DNA of 6,278 nt from JAZQLP01 sp045629205. GTDB taxonomy: Bacteria; Bacillota; Clostridia; Oscillospirales; UBA644. A model generated the notes under the pieces. That model saw only the letters and a program-made list of their open reading frames with translations, was not told the DNA's origin and searched no databases. The position numbers and the translations under genes are program-made. Location of the stretch: positions 1 through 6,278 of the forward strand of contig JAZQQT010000180.1 in NCBI GenBank assembly GCA_045629205.1. The letters are read 5' to 3'. Shown piece by piece: positions 1-6,278 of this stretch; within the stretch, counting starts at the first letter, position 1, and the number at the start of each line of letters is the position of its first letter.

Positions 1-25
1 CGTATTGTATTGTGTCTTTTTTTAT

Positions 26-34
26 AGAAAGGGA
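26..34 (+). promoter_or_regulatory. Ribosome binding site fixing the GH27 start
   Basis: The purine-rich run AGAAAGGGA lies 7 bases before the ATG at 42. An in-frame GTG at 12 would extend the protein by ten residues, but the extension would overlap this site and has no Shine-Dalgarno of its own. The conserved GH27 N-terminus (PPMGWNSWN) begins six residues after the ATG, which also favours 42. Confidence 0.75.
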
Positions 35-41
35 TAAAAAA

Positions 42-1166
42 ATGATAGTAAACAAACCCCCGATGGGATGGAACTCATGGAACACTTTCGGTCATGATAT
101 TAATGAAAAGGTAGTCCGCGATATGGCTGATTTCTTTGTAAACGAAGGTTACAAAGACGCAGGTTATAAATATATCGTTATCGACGACTGCTGGTCAAAA
201 AAACAGAGAGAAAACGGCAAACTCGTTGCCGATCCCGAAAAATTCCCGAGCGGCATGAAAGCTCTTGCCGATTATATACATTCCAAAGGCCTTAAATTCG
301 GTATGTATTCCTGCTGCGGAACAATGACGTGCGCAGGATATCCTTCAAGCTTCGACTATGAATTCGTCGATGCAAAAACGTTTGCGTCATGGGGCGTAGA
401 CCTCCTTAAATACGATTTCTGTCACAAACCGACCTCCTGCACCGCTCAGGCGCTTTATCACAGAATGGGTGTTGCTCTCGAAAACTGCGGCAGGGATATC
501 CTTTTCTCCGCATGCAACTGGGGATGCGAAGATGCATACAAGTGGATGCGTTCAACAGGCGCGCACATGTTCCGTTCAACGGGCGATATTTTTGATAATT
601 TCACATCCATGAAAGAAATAGCCGAAAGCCAGATTCCTCTTCAGTATGCTTCCGGTCCCAACTGCTTCAACGACGTCGATATGCTTATCGTCGGTATGAG
701 CGGTGCCGGTAACGTCGGAGCAGGCGGCTGCACATACAACGAGTATGCCGTTCATTTCGCTCTTTGGTGTCTTTTCGGCGCTCCGCTCATGATGGGTAAC
801 GATCTCCGCAAAGCCACACCCGAAATCAAAGCTTTGCTGCAGAATAAAGAACTGATCAGAATCAATCAGGACGCTGCACACAGAGATCCGTTCGTTATCG
901 AAGGATATTGCGGAAGATATGCCTTTGTCCGTCATCTCGAAAACGGTGATCTTCTTCTTGCATATTTCAATATGGGCGACGATAACGGAGATATCGAATT
1001 CAGATTTGCCGATTTCGGTCTCCCCCGTATTTCCGGTATGGCGCTTGATATGACAAATGTTATGACCGGCGAAACGATAAAGAACCAGTGCGATTATTTC
1101 CAGGCATACGCAAATGCTCATGATTTCGTTATGTATAGATGTAAGGTAGTAAAGGCAAAAAAATAA
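42..1166 (+). CDS. GH27 alpha-galactosidase, cytoplasmic
   Basis: This 374-residue protein is a retaining glycoside hydrolase of family 27, which typically releases terminal alpha-linked D-galactose from raffinose-type sugars, galactomannan or other plant oligosaccharides. The (beta/alpha)8 barrel starts with PPMGWNSWN (residues 6-14). YIVIDDCW follows, with Asp48 and Asp49 as the expected galactose-binding pair. LLKYDFC carries the predicted nucleophile Asp125, and RSTGDI carries the predicted acid/base Asp182; the spacing agrees with plant GH27 enzymes. A small beta-sandwich domain fills roughly the last 85 residues. The length is normal and no signal peptide is visible, so the enzyme should act on imported sugars. 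A paired Asp in IDDCW favours alpha-galactosidase over the beta-L-arabinopyranosidase branch, which as I recall has Glu there. The sugar-pocket motif usually read as CEW is CNW here. It is the first visible gene of a three-gene operon, with its stop one base before the next start. Family assignment is very sure; exact substrate is not. Confidence 0.95.
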   Translation: MIVNKPPMGWNSWNTFGHDINEKVVRDMADFFVNEGYKDAGYKYIVIDDCWSKKQRENGKLVADPEKFPSGMKALADYIHSKGLKFGMYSCCGTMTCAGYPSSFDYEFVDAKTFASWGVDLLKYDFCHKPTSCTAQALYHRMGVALENCGRDILFSACNWGCEDAYKWMRSTGAHMFRSTGDIFDNFTSMKEIAESQIPLQYASGPNCFNDVDMLIVGMSGAGNVGAGGCTYNEYAVHFALWCLFGAPLMMGNDLRKATPEIKALLQNKELIRINQDAAHRDPFVIEGYCGRYAFVRHLENGDLLLAYFNMGDDNGDIEFRFADFGLPRISGMALDMTNVMTGETIKNQCDYFQAYANAHDFVMYRCKVVKAKK

Positions 1167-1167
1167 T

Positions 1168-1389
1168 ATGTCCGAACCTTGCTGTTACAAATGCGGCAGA
1201 CGGTTAACATTCGACGAAGTCGGCATCCACAAAAAAATGATCAACAGGGGTGCCGATTCGTTTATGTGTCTGACTTGTCTTGCAAAGCATTTTAACGTTA
1301 CCGAAGAACTGCTTGAAAAACAGATCGAACATTTCAGGGAACAGGGCTGCACCCTTTTCTCGAGAACAAAAATTAAAACGGAGAATTGA
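1168..1389 (+). CDS. Small protein with two CxxC pairs, probable zinc ribbon, function unknown
   Basis: I cannot assign a function to this 73-residue protein. Two knuckles, Cys6-x2-Cys9 and Cys34-x2-Cys37, would bind one zinc ion in a treble-clef or zinc-ribbon fold, with an extra Cys5 and the histidines His21 and His41 nearby. A charged amphipathic helix (about residues 45-59) follows, then a GCTLF segment (60-64) and a lysine-rich tail. Small clostridial proteins with a similar layout exist, but I cannot name the family with certainty. Its ATG comes one base after the GH27 stop and its TGA ends one base before the next ATG, so all three genes are probably co-transcribed and translationally coupled. 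The Shine-Dalgarno is weak (AAAGG at 1151-1155, 12 bases away), which fits dependence on upstream translation. The coupling makes a real gene much more likely than a chance ORF. A role as regulator, adaptor or RNA/protein-binding factor is speculation. Confidence 0.85.
   Translation: MSEPCCYKCGRRLTFDEVGIHKKMINRGADSFMCLTCLAKHFNVTEELLEKQIEHFREQGCTLFSRTKIKTEN
1380..1384 (+). promoter_or_regulatory. Ribosome binding site fixing the GH140-like start
   Basis: GGAGA lies inside the last codons of the small zinc-ribbon gene, 6 bases before the ATG at 1391. The same reading frame is open back to an ATG at 1280, but that stretch overlaps the zinc-ribbon gene and adds 37 residues without family resemblance. 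The start at 1391 is therefore preferred. Confidence 0.8.
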
Positions 1390-1390
1390 T

Positions 1391-2713
1391 ATGAAAATTA
1401 AAGTTCATCCAGACAAAAGATACCTGATGTATGAAAACGGCGAGCCGTTCTTTTATCTCGGCGACACCGCATGGGATATGATAAACCTTCTTTCAAAAGA
1501 AGAAATAGACAGATATTTTTATATTCGCGCAAAACAGGGTTTTACCGTAATACAGATGCTGACGATGGGCGACTGGTATTTCCCCATCGGTAACGCATAC
1601 GGCGCTTATGCCATCGAAAAAGACGAAAACGGAAAATACCGTCCCGACAGACCTATTCTCGAAGGAAAGTATTCATGGTGGGATCACCTCGACTTTGCGG
1701 TCGAATGCGCTCAGAAACATAACCTTGTTATTGCTCTTCTTCCTATGTGGCAGAGTATGTATTCCGATCCGAAGGATACTATTTTCTCAACTCCCGAGAT
1801 TTGCTTCAATTACGGTAAATTCCTTGCCGAAAGATATAAAAAATACGATAATATCATTTGGATGCTCGGCGGCGACTGCTCGGTTGAAGAATTCAAAAAA
1901 CCGATTATCAAGGCAGTTTACGACGGAATAAAATCGGTCGACGACGACAAGCTTGTTACCTTCCATCCGGGCGGACTTTCCGCGTCCAATGAGGCGCTCG
2001 AAGGATGTATAGATGTTGATTTCAATACCTGTCAGAGCGGACATTCACAGAAATCCAATGATTCGTATAAATGGATGTATAATCTGAGAGCGGAAGAAAA
2101 ACCGTATCTTGATTCAGAACCTCATTATGAAGACCACGTTGCCAACTGGGAAGACAATATGAAAACATGGGACGGCGATGAAGTAAGAGAATCCGCGTAT
2201 TCTTCTCTTCTCGAAGGCGCTGCCGGAAACACATACGGCAATCCCTATATCGCGTTCTTCTTCCGTAACCCCATGAAGGACGATTGCGCTCCGTTCTATT
2301 TCGGAAATAACGCGTCACGCTGCGATTATTTCGATGCGCTCTTCCACGACGGCGGCGTTCAGGCTCATATTTATAAAGATCTTCGTCTTTCAAGACCGTA
2401 TTTCGAATTAAGACCCTGTCCCGAGCTCGTTCTTAACTCCGAAGATGATCTGTGCCACGGTCACATAGCTGCCGCAAGAGGCGATAAATACGCTTTTATC
2501 TACGCTCCTTTGGGTCAGCCTATCAAAGCCGACTTCTCTGTGATCGGCGGTCATACGATTATGACGTCATGGTTTAATCCCCGCACAGGAGAAGTAACTC
2601 CCTTATCCGTATTCGCTCCCGTTAAATCCCTTATCATTCCTCCGTCAAGCGGAAAAGGAAACGACTGGGTTCTCATCTGTGACGTTTACGGTCCCAATGC
2701 AAGAACAAAATAA
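1391..2713 (+). CDS. DUF4038/GH140-like glycoside hydrolase with C-terminal PF12904-like domain
   Basis: This 440-residue protein has the two-domain layout of apiosidase-like (GH140/DUF4038) enzymes. Residues 1 to about 345 form a TIM-barrel glycosidase domain. It opens with a short beta segment and the family motif GDTAW (24-28). IIWMLGGD ends at Asp162 and DSEPHY contains Glu243; these are the best candidates for the two catalytic carboxylates by analogy with the Asp/Glu pair of the Bacteroides RG-II apiosidase. Residues from about 350 form a beta-sandwich of the type named putative collagen-binding (PF12904), with the hallmark WFNPRTG (394-400) and a terminal WVLICD strand. GH140 apiosidase cleaves D-apiose from pectic rhamnogalacturonan-II side chains, but DUF4038 proteins are diverse, so the substrate is inferred only. 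No signal peptide is visible, so a cytoplasmic site is likely, unlike many periplasmic relatives. It is the last gene of the operon, one base after the zinc-ribbon gene, and a terminator follows 12 bases downstream. Confidence 0.88.
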   Translation: MKIKVHPDKRYLMYENGEPFFYLGDTAWDMINLLSKEEIDRYFYIRAKQGFTVIQMLTMGDWYFPIGNAYGAYAIEKDENGKYRPDRPILEGKYSWWDHLDFAVECAQKHNLVIALLPMWQSMYSDPKDTIFSTPEICFNYGKFLAERYKKYDNIIWMLGGDCSVEEFKKPIIKAVYDGIKSVDDDKLVTFHPGGLSASNEALEGCIDVDFNTCQSGHSQKSNDSYKWMYNLRAEEKPYLDSEPHYEDHVANWEDNMKTWDGDEVRESAYSSLLEGAAGNTYGNPYIAFFFRNPMKDDCAPFYFGNNASRCDYFDALFHDGGVQAHIYKDLRLSRPYFELRPCPELVLNSEDDLCHGHIAAARGDKYAFIYAPLGQPIKADFSVIGGHTIMTSWFNPRTGEVTPLSVFAPVKSLIIPPSSGKGNDWVLICDVYGPNARTK

Positions 2714-2725
2714 TCCGCGATTTTT

Positions 2726-2753
2726 AACAACCCGCTTCGGCGGGTTGTTTTTT
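2726..2753 (+). terminator. Intrinsic terminator of the glycosidase operon
   Basis: A perfect 10-bp stem (2726-2735 pairing with 2740-2749) has a GC-rich upper half and a TTCG loop (2736-2739) closed by C-G, the exceptionally stable UUCG tetraloop. A run of T (2748-2753) follows on the + strand. The minus strand would have a poor U-tract, so the signal acts mainly on the operon ending at 2713. Confidence 0.93.
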
Positions 2754-2764
2754 GCACATGAAAT

Positions 2765-2780
2765 GTTAAAAATAATTAAC
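2765..2780. repeat. AT-rich inverted repeat upstream of the transporter promoter
   Basis: GTTAA and TTAAC form perfect 5-bp arms around a 6-base AT spacer, ending 9 bases before the -35 box. TTAACTT also recurs directly at 2776-2782 and 2795-2801. It could be an operator or simply an AT-rich UP-like element. With such low complexity, chance is a serious alternative. Confidence 0.25.
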
Positions 2781-2789
2781 TTTCTTTTT

Positions 2790-2818
2790 ATGACTTAACT
2801 TATTTACTGTGATAAAAT
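2790..2818 (+). promoter_or_regulatory. Sigma-A promoter with extended -10 for the transporter
   Basis: A -35 box ATGACT (2790-2795; consensus TTGACA) is separated by exactly 17 bases from the -10 box TAAAAT (2813-2818). TG at 2810-2811 gives an extended -10. Transcription should start near 2825, leaving a leader of about 35 bases before the ATG at 2860. The promoter lies in the short gap after the operon terminator, so the transporter gene is probably an independent unit. Confidence 0.7.
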
Positions 2819-2859
2819 ACAAGCTCGTATGAAACTTATTTTATTGGGAAGTATAACGT

Positions 2860-4179
2860 ATGATTGCGGTAGTTGTTATTTTTGTCATTGTTATTGCAGC
2901 AATGATTGCCGCCGTGTTTTTTGTCCCGTCCGTTAAGATCGGAAATGCTTCGGTAAGCATATATTGGATGGCGCCTCTTGTTGGGGCAGTCATCTTTTTA
3001 TTGTTCGGTTTTATTTCTCCTTCCGATGTCATTTCCGGGTTAACGTCCGCAGGCGAGGTTAATCCGATCAAGATACTTGTTCTCTTTCTTTCAATGACGT
3101 TTATGTCTGTATATCTTGATGAGCTTGGCTTTTTCCGTATGTTGGCACATTCGGTTCTTAAAAAGGCGGGAAACAGTCAGGTCCGTTTATTTATAATGCT
3201 TTATATCGTCGTTTCCGTTCTTACGGTTTTTACGTCAAACGATATTATTATTCTCACTTTCACTCCTTTTATCTGCCATTTCGCAAAAGCGTCCGGAATT
3301 GACCCGATCCCGTATCTCGTTTCCGAGTTTATTGCCGCAAATACATGGAGTATGGCGTTGATTATCGGAAACCCGACTAATATATATTTGATAAGCGGAA
3401 CCGGGATTTCGTTCTGGGAATATATCCGAATAATGATTCTTCCTACCGTTGCGGCGGGAGTCGTTTCTTTTCTTATGCTTTTGCTGATTTTTTCAAAAAA
3501 ACTCAGGGTGTCGCTTACTCCGGTATGCGCGGACGAAGAGAAAATCGATAAACCCAGCATAATCGTAGGACTTATTCATCTCGGCGGATGTATAATCGCT
3601 CTCAGCATTTCATCCTTTGTCAATATACCGATGTGGATTATTACATTCGGATTTTTCTGCTCACTTGTTGTTTGTTCTGTTATACTTTCGGTTTTACGCA
3701 GAGAAAAGCCGTTGATAATCATATCGTCTCTCAGGCGCATCCCGTGGGAACTTGTTCCGTTTGTTATTTCTATGTTCATTCTTGTTCTTGCCCTGCAAAA
3801 ATACGGAGTGACCGCTTTGATGCTTGATTTCCTGACCGTTTCCGATTCCGTATCTGCGGAAATATGTTTGTTCGGCGTTTCTTCTTTTATAATGGCAAAT
3901 CTTATCAACAATATTCCCATGAGTGTTTTGTATTCATCTTTGATTTCCGGTATCTCAGGTTCTGCAGCCTACGTTCCCGCGCTTTTTTCGGCTGTTATCG
4001 GGTCAAATCTCGGCGCCTTCTTTACACCCATCGGTGCCCTGGCTGGTATTATGTGGATGTCTCAGCTTAAAAAACATAACGTCAGGTTTTCGTTTGCCGG
4101 TTTTGTCCGTTACGGCGCTTGTATTGCCATTCCGACGGTTGTCGCCGCTTTGATTTTCACCGGCTTCATTTTTCGGTAA
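2860..4179 (+). CDS. ArsB/CitMHS-type (ion transporter superfamily) membrane permease
   Basis: This 439-residue, very hydrophobic protein has about 11-12 predicted membrane segments. The first spans residues 1-22, and a basic/acidic loop at about 213-232 probably lies in the cytoplasm between two homologous halves. Family signatures fall in the right order: FTSND (124-128) followed by a proline-ending helix, GNPTN (170-174) before an ISFWEY segment, INNIP (349-353), and GSNLG...TPIGAL (381-394). These match the re-entrant-loop motifs of ArsB and CitMHS/SLC13-like carriers, which move anions such as arsenite, citrate or other dicarboxylates, usually with proton or sodium coupling. The length is normal. 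GGGAAG at 2846-2851 is the ribosome binding site, 8 bases from the ATG. No arsR, arsA or arsC is visible nearby, so an arsenic role cannot be assumed. Sitting between glycosidase genes suggests export or uptake of an organic anion, but this is weak inference. Confidence 0.87.
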   Translation: MIAVVVIFVIVIAAMIAAVFFVPSVKIGNASVSIYWMAPLVGAVIFLLFGFISPSDVISGLTSAGEVNPIKILVLFLSMTFMSVYLDELGFFRMLAHSVLKKAGNSQVRLFIMLYIVVSVLTVFTSNDIIILTFTPFICHFAKASGIDPIPYLVSEFIAANTWSMALIIGNPTNIYLISGTGISFWEYIRIMILPTVAAGVVSFLMLLLIFSKKLRVSLTPVCADEEKIDKPSIIVGLIHLGGCIIALSISSFVNIPMWIITFGFFCSLVVCSVILSVLRREKPLIIISSLRRIPWELVPFVISMFILVLALQKYGVTALMLDFLTVSDSVSAEICLFGVSSFIMANLINNIPMSVLYSSLISGISGSAAYVPALFSAVIGSNLGAFFTPIGALAGIMWMSQLKKHNVRFSFAGFVRYGACIAIPTVVAALIFTGFIFR

Positions 4180-4201
4180 TTGCGATATAGGTTTTTGTTT
4201 A

Positions 4202-4230
4202 TTGACTTTTGGTTAAAAATCTGTTATAAT
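4202..4230 (+). promoter_or_regulatory. Near-consensus sigma-A promoter of the beta-helix gene
   Basis: TTGACT (4202-4207) and a perfect TATAAT (4225-4230) are 17 bases apart, with TG at 4222-4223 as an extended -10. This differs from consensus by one base in the two boxes. Transcription should start near 4237, giving a leader of only about 22 bases. No operator palindrome or riboswitch fits in that leader. The gap from 4180 has no convincing terminator for the transporter, so read-through into this gene is possible. Confidence 0.88.
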
Positions 4231-4258
4231 AAATCAAATATAAAATTGGAGAATAACT

Positions 4259-6278
4259 ATGAAAAAGCTGATTTCACTTTTCATGGCATTAGTCATGATA
4301 TTTTCATTGACGGCAGTTTCCATGTTTTCGGAAGATGAGTCTGACGGCATGGATGTCGCCGCTGCGCCCGCAACTGTCGGAGAAAACGATTTTTTCGTCG
4401 CACTTGACGGAAACGATGCAAATGACGGAACGATGGATTCCCCGCTTGCAACAGTGAATGCCGCCAAAGAAAAAGCAAAAACCGTTGCCGGTGATGATCC
4501 GATAAACGTATGGTTCCGCGAGGGTCGTTATTATCTCGATGAAACGGTTGCGTTTACGGCAGAAGACAGAAAAAACGTAACTTACCGTGCGTATAACGGC
4601 GAAAAAGTCGAATTTTTCGGCGGAAAATATATTACCGGTTGGGAAACGACCGAAATAAACGGTGTGACCGCGTGGGTAGCGGATGTTTCGGATTATCCGG
4701 ATTTTTATACGGTATATACCGATAACGGTTTTCTTGAGAATACAAGATATCCCGAAGATAAAAATGAATATTTGTTCGCCGTTCAGAATGCTTTGTCATA
4801 CAACGGAGTCTCCGGCGGTTCCGTATACGGCGTTGGCTTTGATTTTCCGTTTACCGGATATGCAAATCCCGACGATCTGATTGAATTCTATTCTCTCGAG
4901 AGTGTTTTATGTCATTTGATCGCAAGGGGCTGGACAGACGACCTTGAACCTGTTCTGAATATAGATTACGAAACAGGAGCCATGACATTCGCTTACGGCA
5001 ATTTGTTCGGATTGGAATCCGGATGCAGATTCTGGTTCAACAATGTCCGTGAAACCCTGAAAAATCCCGGACAGTGGTATGCCGATAAAACCGAGAAAAA
5101 ACTCTATTACGTTCCTCAGTCAGGCGAGACATTCGATAACACCGAGATTTACGTCGGCAGACTTGATACTCTTTTCTCTCTTACCGGAACCGACGGCTTG
5201 TCTTTTGTTGATTTAATATTCAACGGAACCGACTGGGATATATCGTCAGGTCCTCATGCTCCCGAATACTATGGAACAGGTAATATTTTTCTGAATAATG
5301 CCAATAATACCGTAATAGATTCCTGTATATTCAAAAATGCGGGAACTGTAGCAGTTAACGTTACTCGCGATTCCGCGGGATTTACACTTACGAATTCCCT
5401 TATTACGGATACAGGTGTAACGCCTGTTGCCGTTGCCGATATTTCATGGACAAATTCTCATCACGCAACGGATGTTACAATAACAAATAACGAAATCTGT
5501 CATTACGGAAGAGTCAATGTTGACGGTAACGGTATAGGCATAAACAACTGTTACGGTGCGGTAATAGAGCATAATACCATATATGACGGTTACTACAACG
5601 GTATCGGTATTGACGGCGCCGGCATAAAAGAACTTGAAAATTACGGCAATCTTGTTTCTGATATAAAGGTCAGATACAATCTCGTATATGATATCGGTCA
5701 GGGAATTATTTCCGATATGGGCGGTATATACTTCTTCGGTTGGCAGTCCGGCGGAGAAATAATAGGAAACGTCGTTCACGATGTTTACAGATTCACAGGC
5801 GAGGGCGGTTACGGCGGTCACTGTCTCTATTTCGACCAGGGCTCGGCAAATCATATCATAAAGAATAATCTTCTGTATAACTGTTCCGATGACGGTATCA
5901 CCATTACCGGATGCTGCAGCAATCTTTCCGTTACAAACAATATAATCGGTAATTCCGGACACTGTATCGGCGGCGGATGCAATCTCGACGGATATTGGTA
6001 TACCGCTGAGGATTTACAGATTCACAATAATATCTTCCTCGTTTACTCTGCCGAAAGTGTTTTCCTTTACAGTTATGCAGAGGCGACACAGGCATGGCTC
6101 AGAACCGAATCCGACAATCTTTTCTATGATTACAGCGGTTCGTATACCGAAGAAGAATTCCACAACAACGAATATTACGATGAAGATCCGATGTTCAAAG
6201 ATTCGGCAAACGGAGACTTTACCATATTGGACGGCTCGCCGTTATTCGACCTCGAGGGATTTGAAATCTTCGACTTTT
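4259..6278 (+). CDS. Secreted right-handed beta-helix enzyme, GH141-like (3' end cut by window)
   Basis: The frame stays open for 673 codons to the right edge. A signal peptide (KK, then a hydrophobic core, probable cleavage after AVS at 19-21) indicates Sec export. The mature start FFVALDGNDANDG (45-57) and the following VWFREGRYYL are typical of the N-terminal part of GH141 and related beta-helix glycosidases. A stretch shortly before the helix contains QWYADKTEKKLYYVP, also common in that family. From about residue 320 to 600 there are repeated N-N-x-I/V-x turns of a parallel beta-helix. Asp486 (in SDMGGIYF) and Asp526 (in LYFDQGS) are the best catalytic candidates; their 40-residue spacing resembles the Asp pair I recall for the Bacteroides GH141 alpha-L-fucosidase. 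GH141 acts on rhamnogalacturonan-II fucose or on xylan; a polysaccharide lyase or epimerase is the main alternative. The DPMFKDSANGDF segment often marks the end of the helix, so little catalytic sequence should be missing, but cell-wall or binding domains may follow. GGAG at 4248-4251 supports the start. Confidence 0.85.
   Translation, partial: MKKLISLFMALVMIFSLTAVSMFSEDESDGMDVAAAPATVGENDFFVALDGNDANDGTMDSPLATVNAAKEKAKTVAGDDPINVWFREGRYYLDETVAFTAEDRKNVTYRAYNGEKVEFFGGKYITGWETTEINGVTAWVADVSDYPDFYTVYTDNGFLENTRYPEDKNEYLFAVQNALSYNGVSGGSVYGVGFDFPFTGYANPDDLIEFYSLESVLCHLIARGWTDDLEPVLNIDYETGAMTFAYGNLFGLESGCRFWFNNVRETLKNPGQWYADKTEKKLYYVPQSGETFDNTEIYVGRLDTLFSLTGTDGLSFVDLIFNGTDWDISSGPHAPEYYGTGNIFLNNANNTVIDSCIFKNAGTVAVNVTRDSAGFTLTNSLITDTGVTPVAVADISWTNSHHATDVTITNNEICHYGRVNVDGNGIGINNCYGAVIEHNTIYDGYYNGIGIDGAGIKELENYGNLVSDIKVRYNLVYDIGQGIISDMGGIYFFGWQSGGEIIGNVVHDVYRFTGEGGYGGHCLYFDQGSANHIIKNNLLYNCSDDGITITGCCSNLSVTNNIIGNSGHCIGGGCNLDGYWYTAEDLQIHNNIFLVYSAESVFLYSYAEATQAWLRTESDNLFYDYSGSYTEEEFHNNEYYDEDPMFKDSANGDFTILDGSPLFDLEGFEIFDF

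Noticed and set aside
12..41. GTG-initiated extension of the GH27 gene
   Set aside because: It would run through the ribosome binding site at 26-34, lacks its own, and adds residues before the conserved family N-terminus.
576..1121. 181-codon antisense reading frame inside the GH27 gene
   Set aside because: No recognisable domain, no ribosome binding site or promoter seen, and the opposite strand encodes an unmistakable GH27 protein with intact catalytic motifs.
1280..1390. Longer N-terminus for the GH140-like protein from an upstream ATG
   Set aside because: The stretch lies wholly inside the zinc-ribbon gene in another frame, and a good GGAGA site marks the ATG at 1391.
2022..2393. Arg-rich 123-codon antisense frame inside the GH140-like gene
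   Set aside because: Low-complexity basic translation typical of a shadow frame; the forward frame is a complete conserved enzyme.
2860..4179. Calling the carrier an arsenite efflux pump (arsB)
   Set aside because: Motifs fit the wider superfamily and no arsR, arsA or arsC neighbour is visible, so the specific substrate is not supported.
4159..4200. Possible terminator after the transporter gene
   Set aside because: Only a 4-bp ACCG/CGGT pairing inside the coding end is seen, and the later T-rich run is not preceded by a stable stem.
5444..5962. 172-codon antisense reading frame inside the beta-helix gene
   Set aside because: Its repetitive Val/Thr/Ile/Tyr-rich translation is what the complement of repeated beta-helix codons gives; no independent signals support it.

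Overview
The window looks like chromosomal DNA from an anaerobic, plant-polysaccharide-using Firmicute (Clostridia-like, gut or similar habitat). This is inferred from moderate GC, purine-rich GGAG-type ribosome binding sites, sigma-A promoters with extended -10 elements, a short Gram-positive-type signal peptide, and carbohydrate-active enzymes resembling those of uncultured gut Clostridia. No species assignment is possible. All five genes are on the + strand. I see no RNA genes, mobile elements, CRISPR arrays or phage genes.

Region 1 (42-2713) is a very tight three-gene operon whose promoter lies left of the window. It encodes a GH27 alpha-galactosidase without a signal peptide, a 73-residue protein with two CxxC pairs (probable zinc ribbon), and a DUF4038/GH140-like glycosidase with a C-terminal PF12904-like beta domain, also without a signal peptide. 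One base separates each pair of genes, so the small protein is probably translationally coupled to both enzymes. A strong intrinsic terminator with a UUCG loop (2726-2753) closes the operon.

Region 2 (2714-4179) has its own extended -10 promoter and a 439-residue polytopic membrane protein of the ArsB/CitMHS (ion transporter superfamily) type. No ars genes are visible beside it, so its substrate is unknown. No clear terminator follows it.

Region 3 (4180-6278) has a near-consensus sigma-A promoter (TTGACT, 17 bp, TATAAT with an upstream TG) driving a secreted right-handed beta-helix protein that resembles GH141. It is cut by the right edge after 673 codons.

Working model (inference): the secreted beta-helix enzyme attacks a plant cell-wall glycan, probably a pectic one, outside the cell. 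The two cytoplasmic glycosidases trim imported oligosaccharides. Founding members of GH140 (apiosidase) and GH141 (alpha-L-fucosidase) both belong to Bacteroides rhamnogalacturonan-II degradation, so finding relatives of both in 5 kb is suggestive but does not prove the substrate. I found no clearly novel system. The least explained element is the small zinc-ribbon protein embedded between two glycosidase genes.
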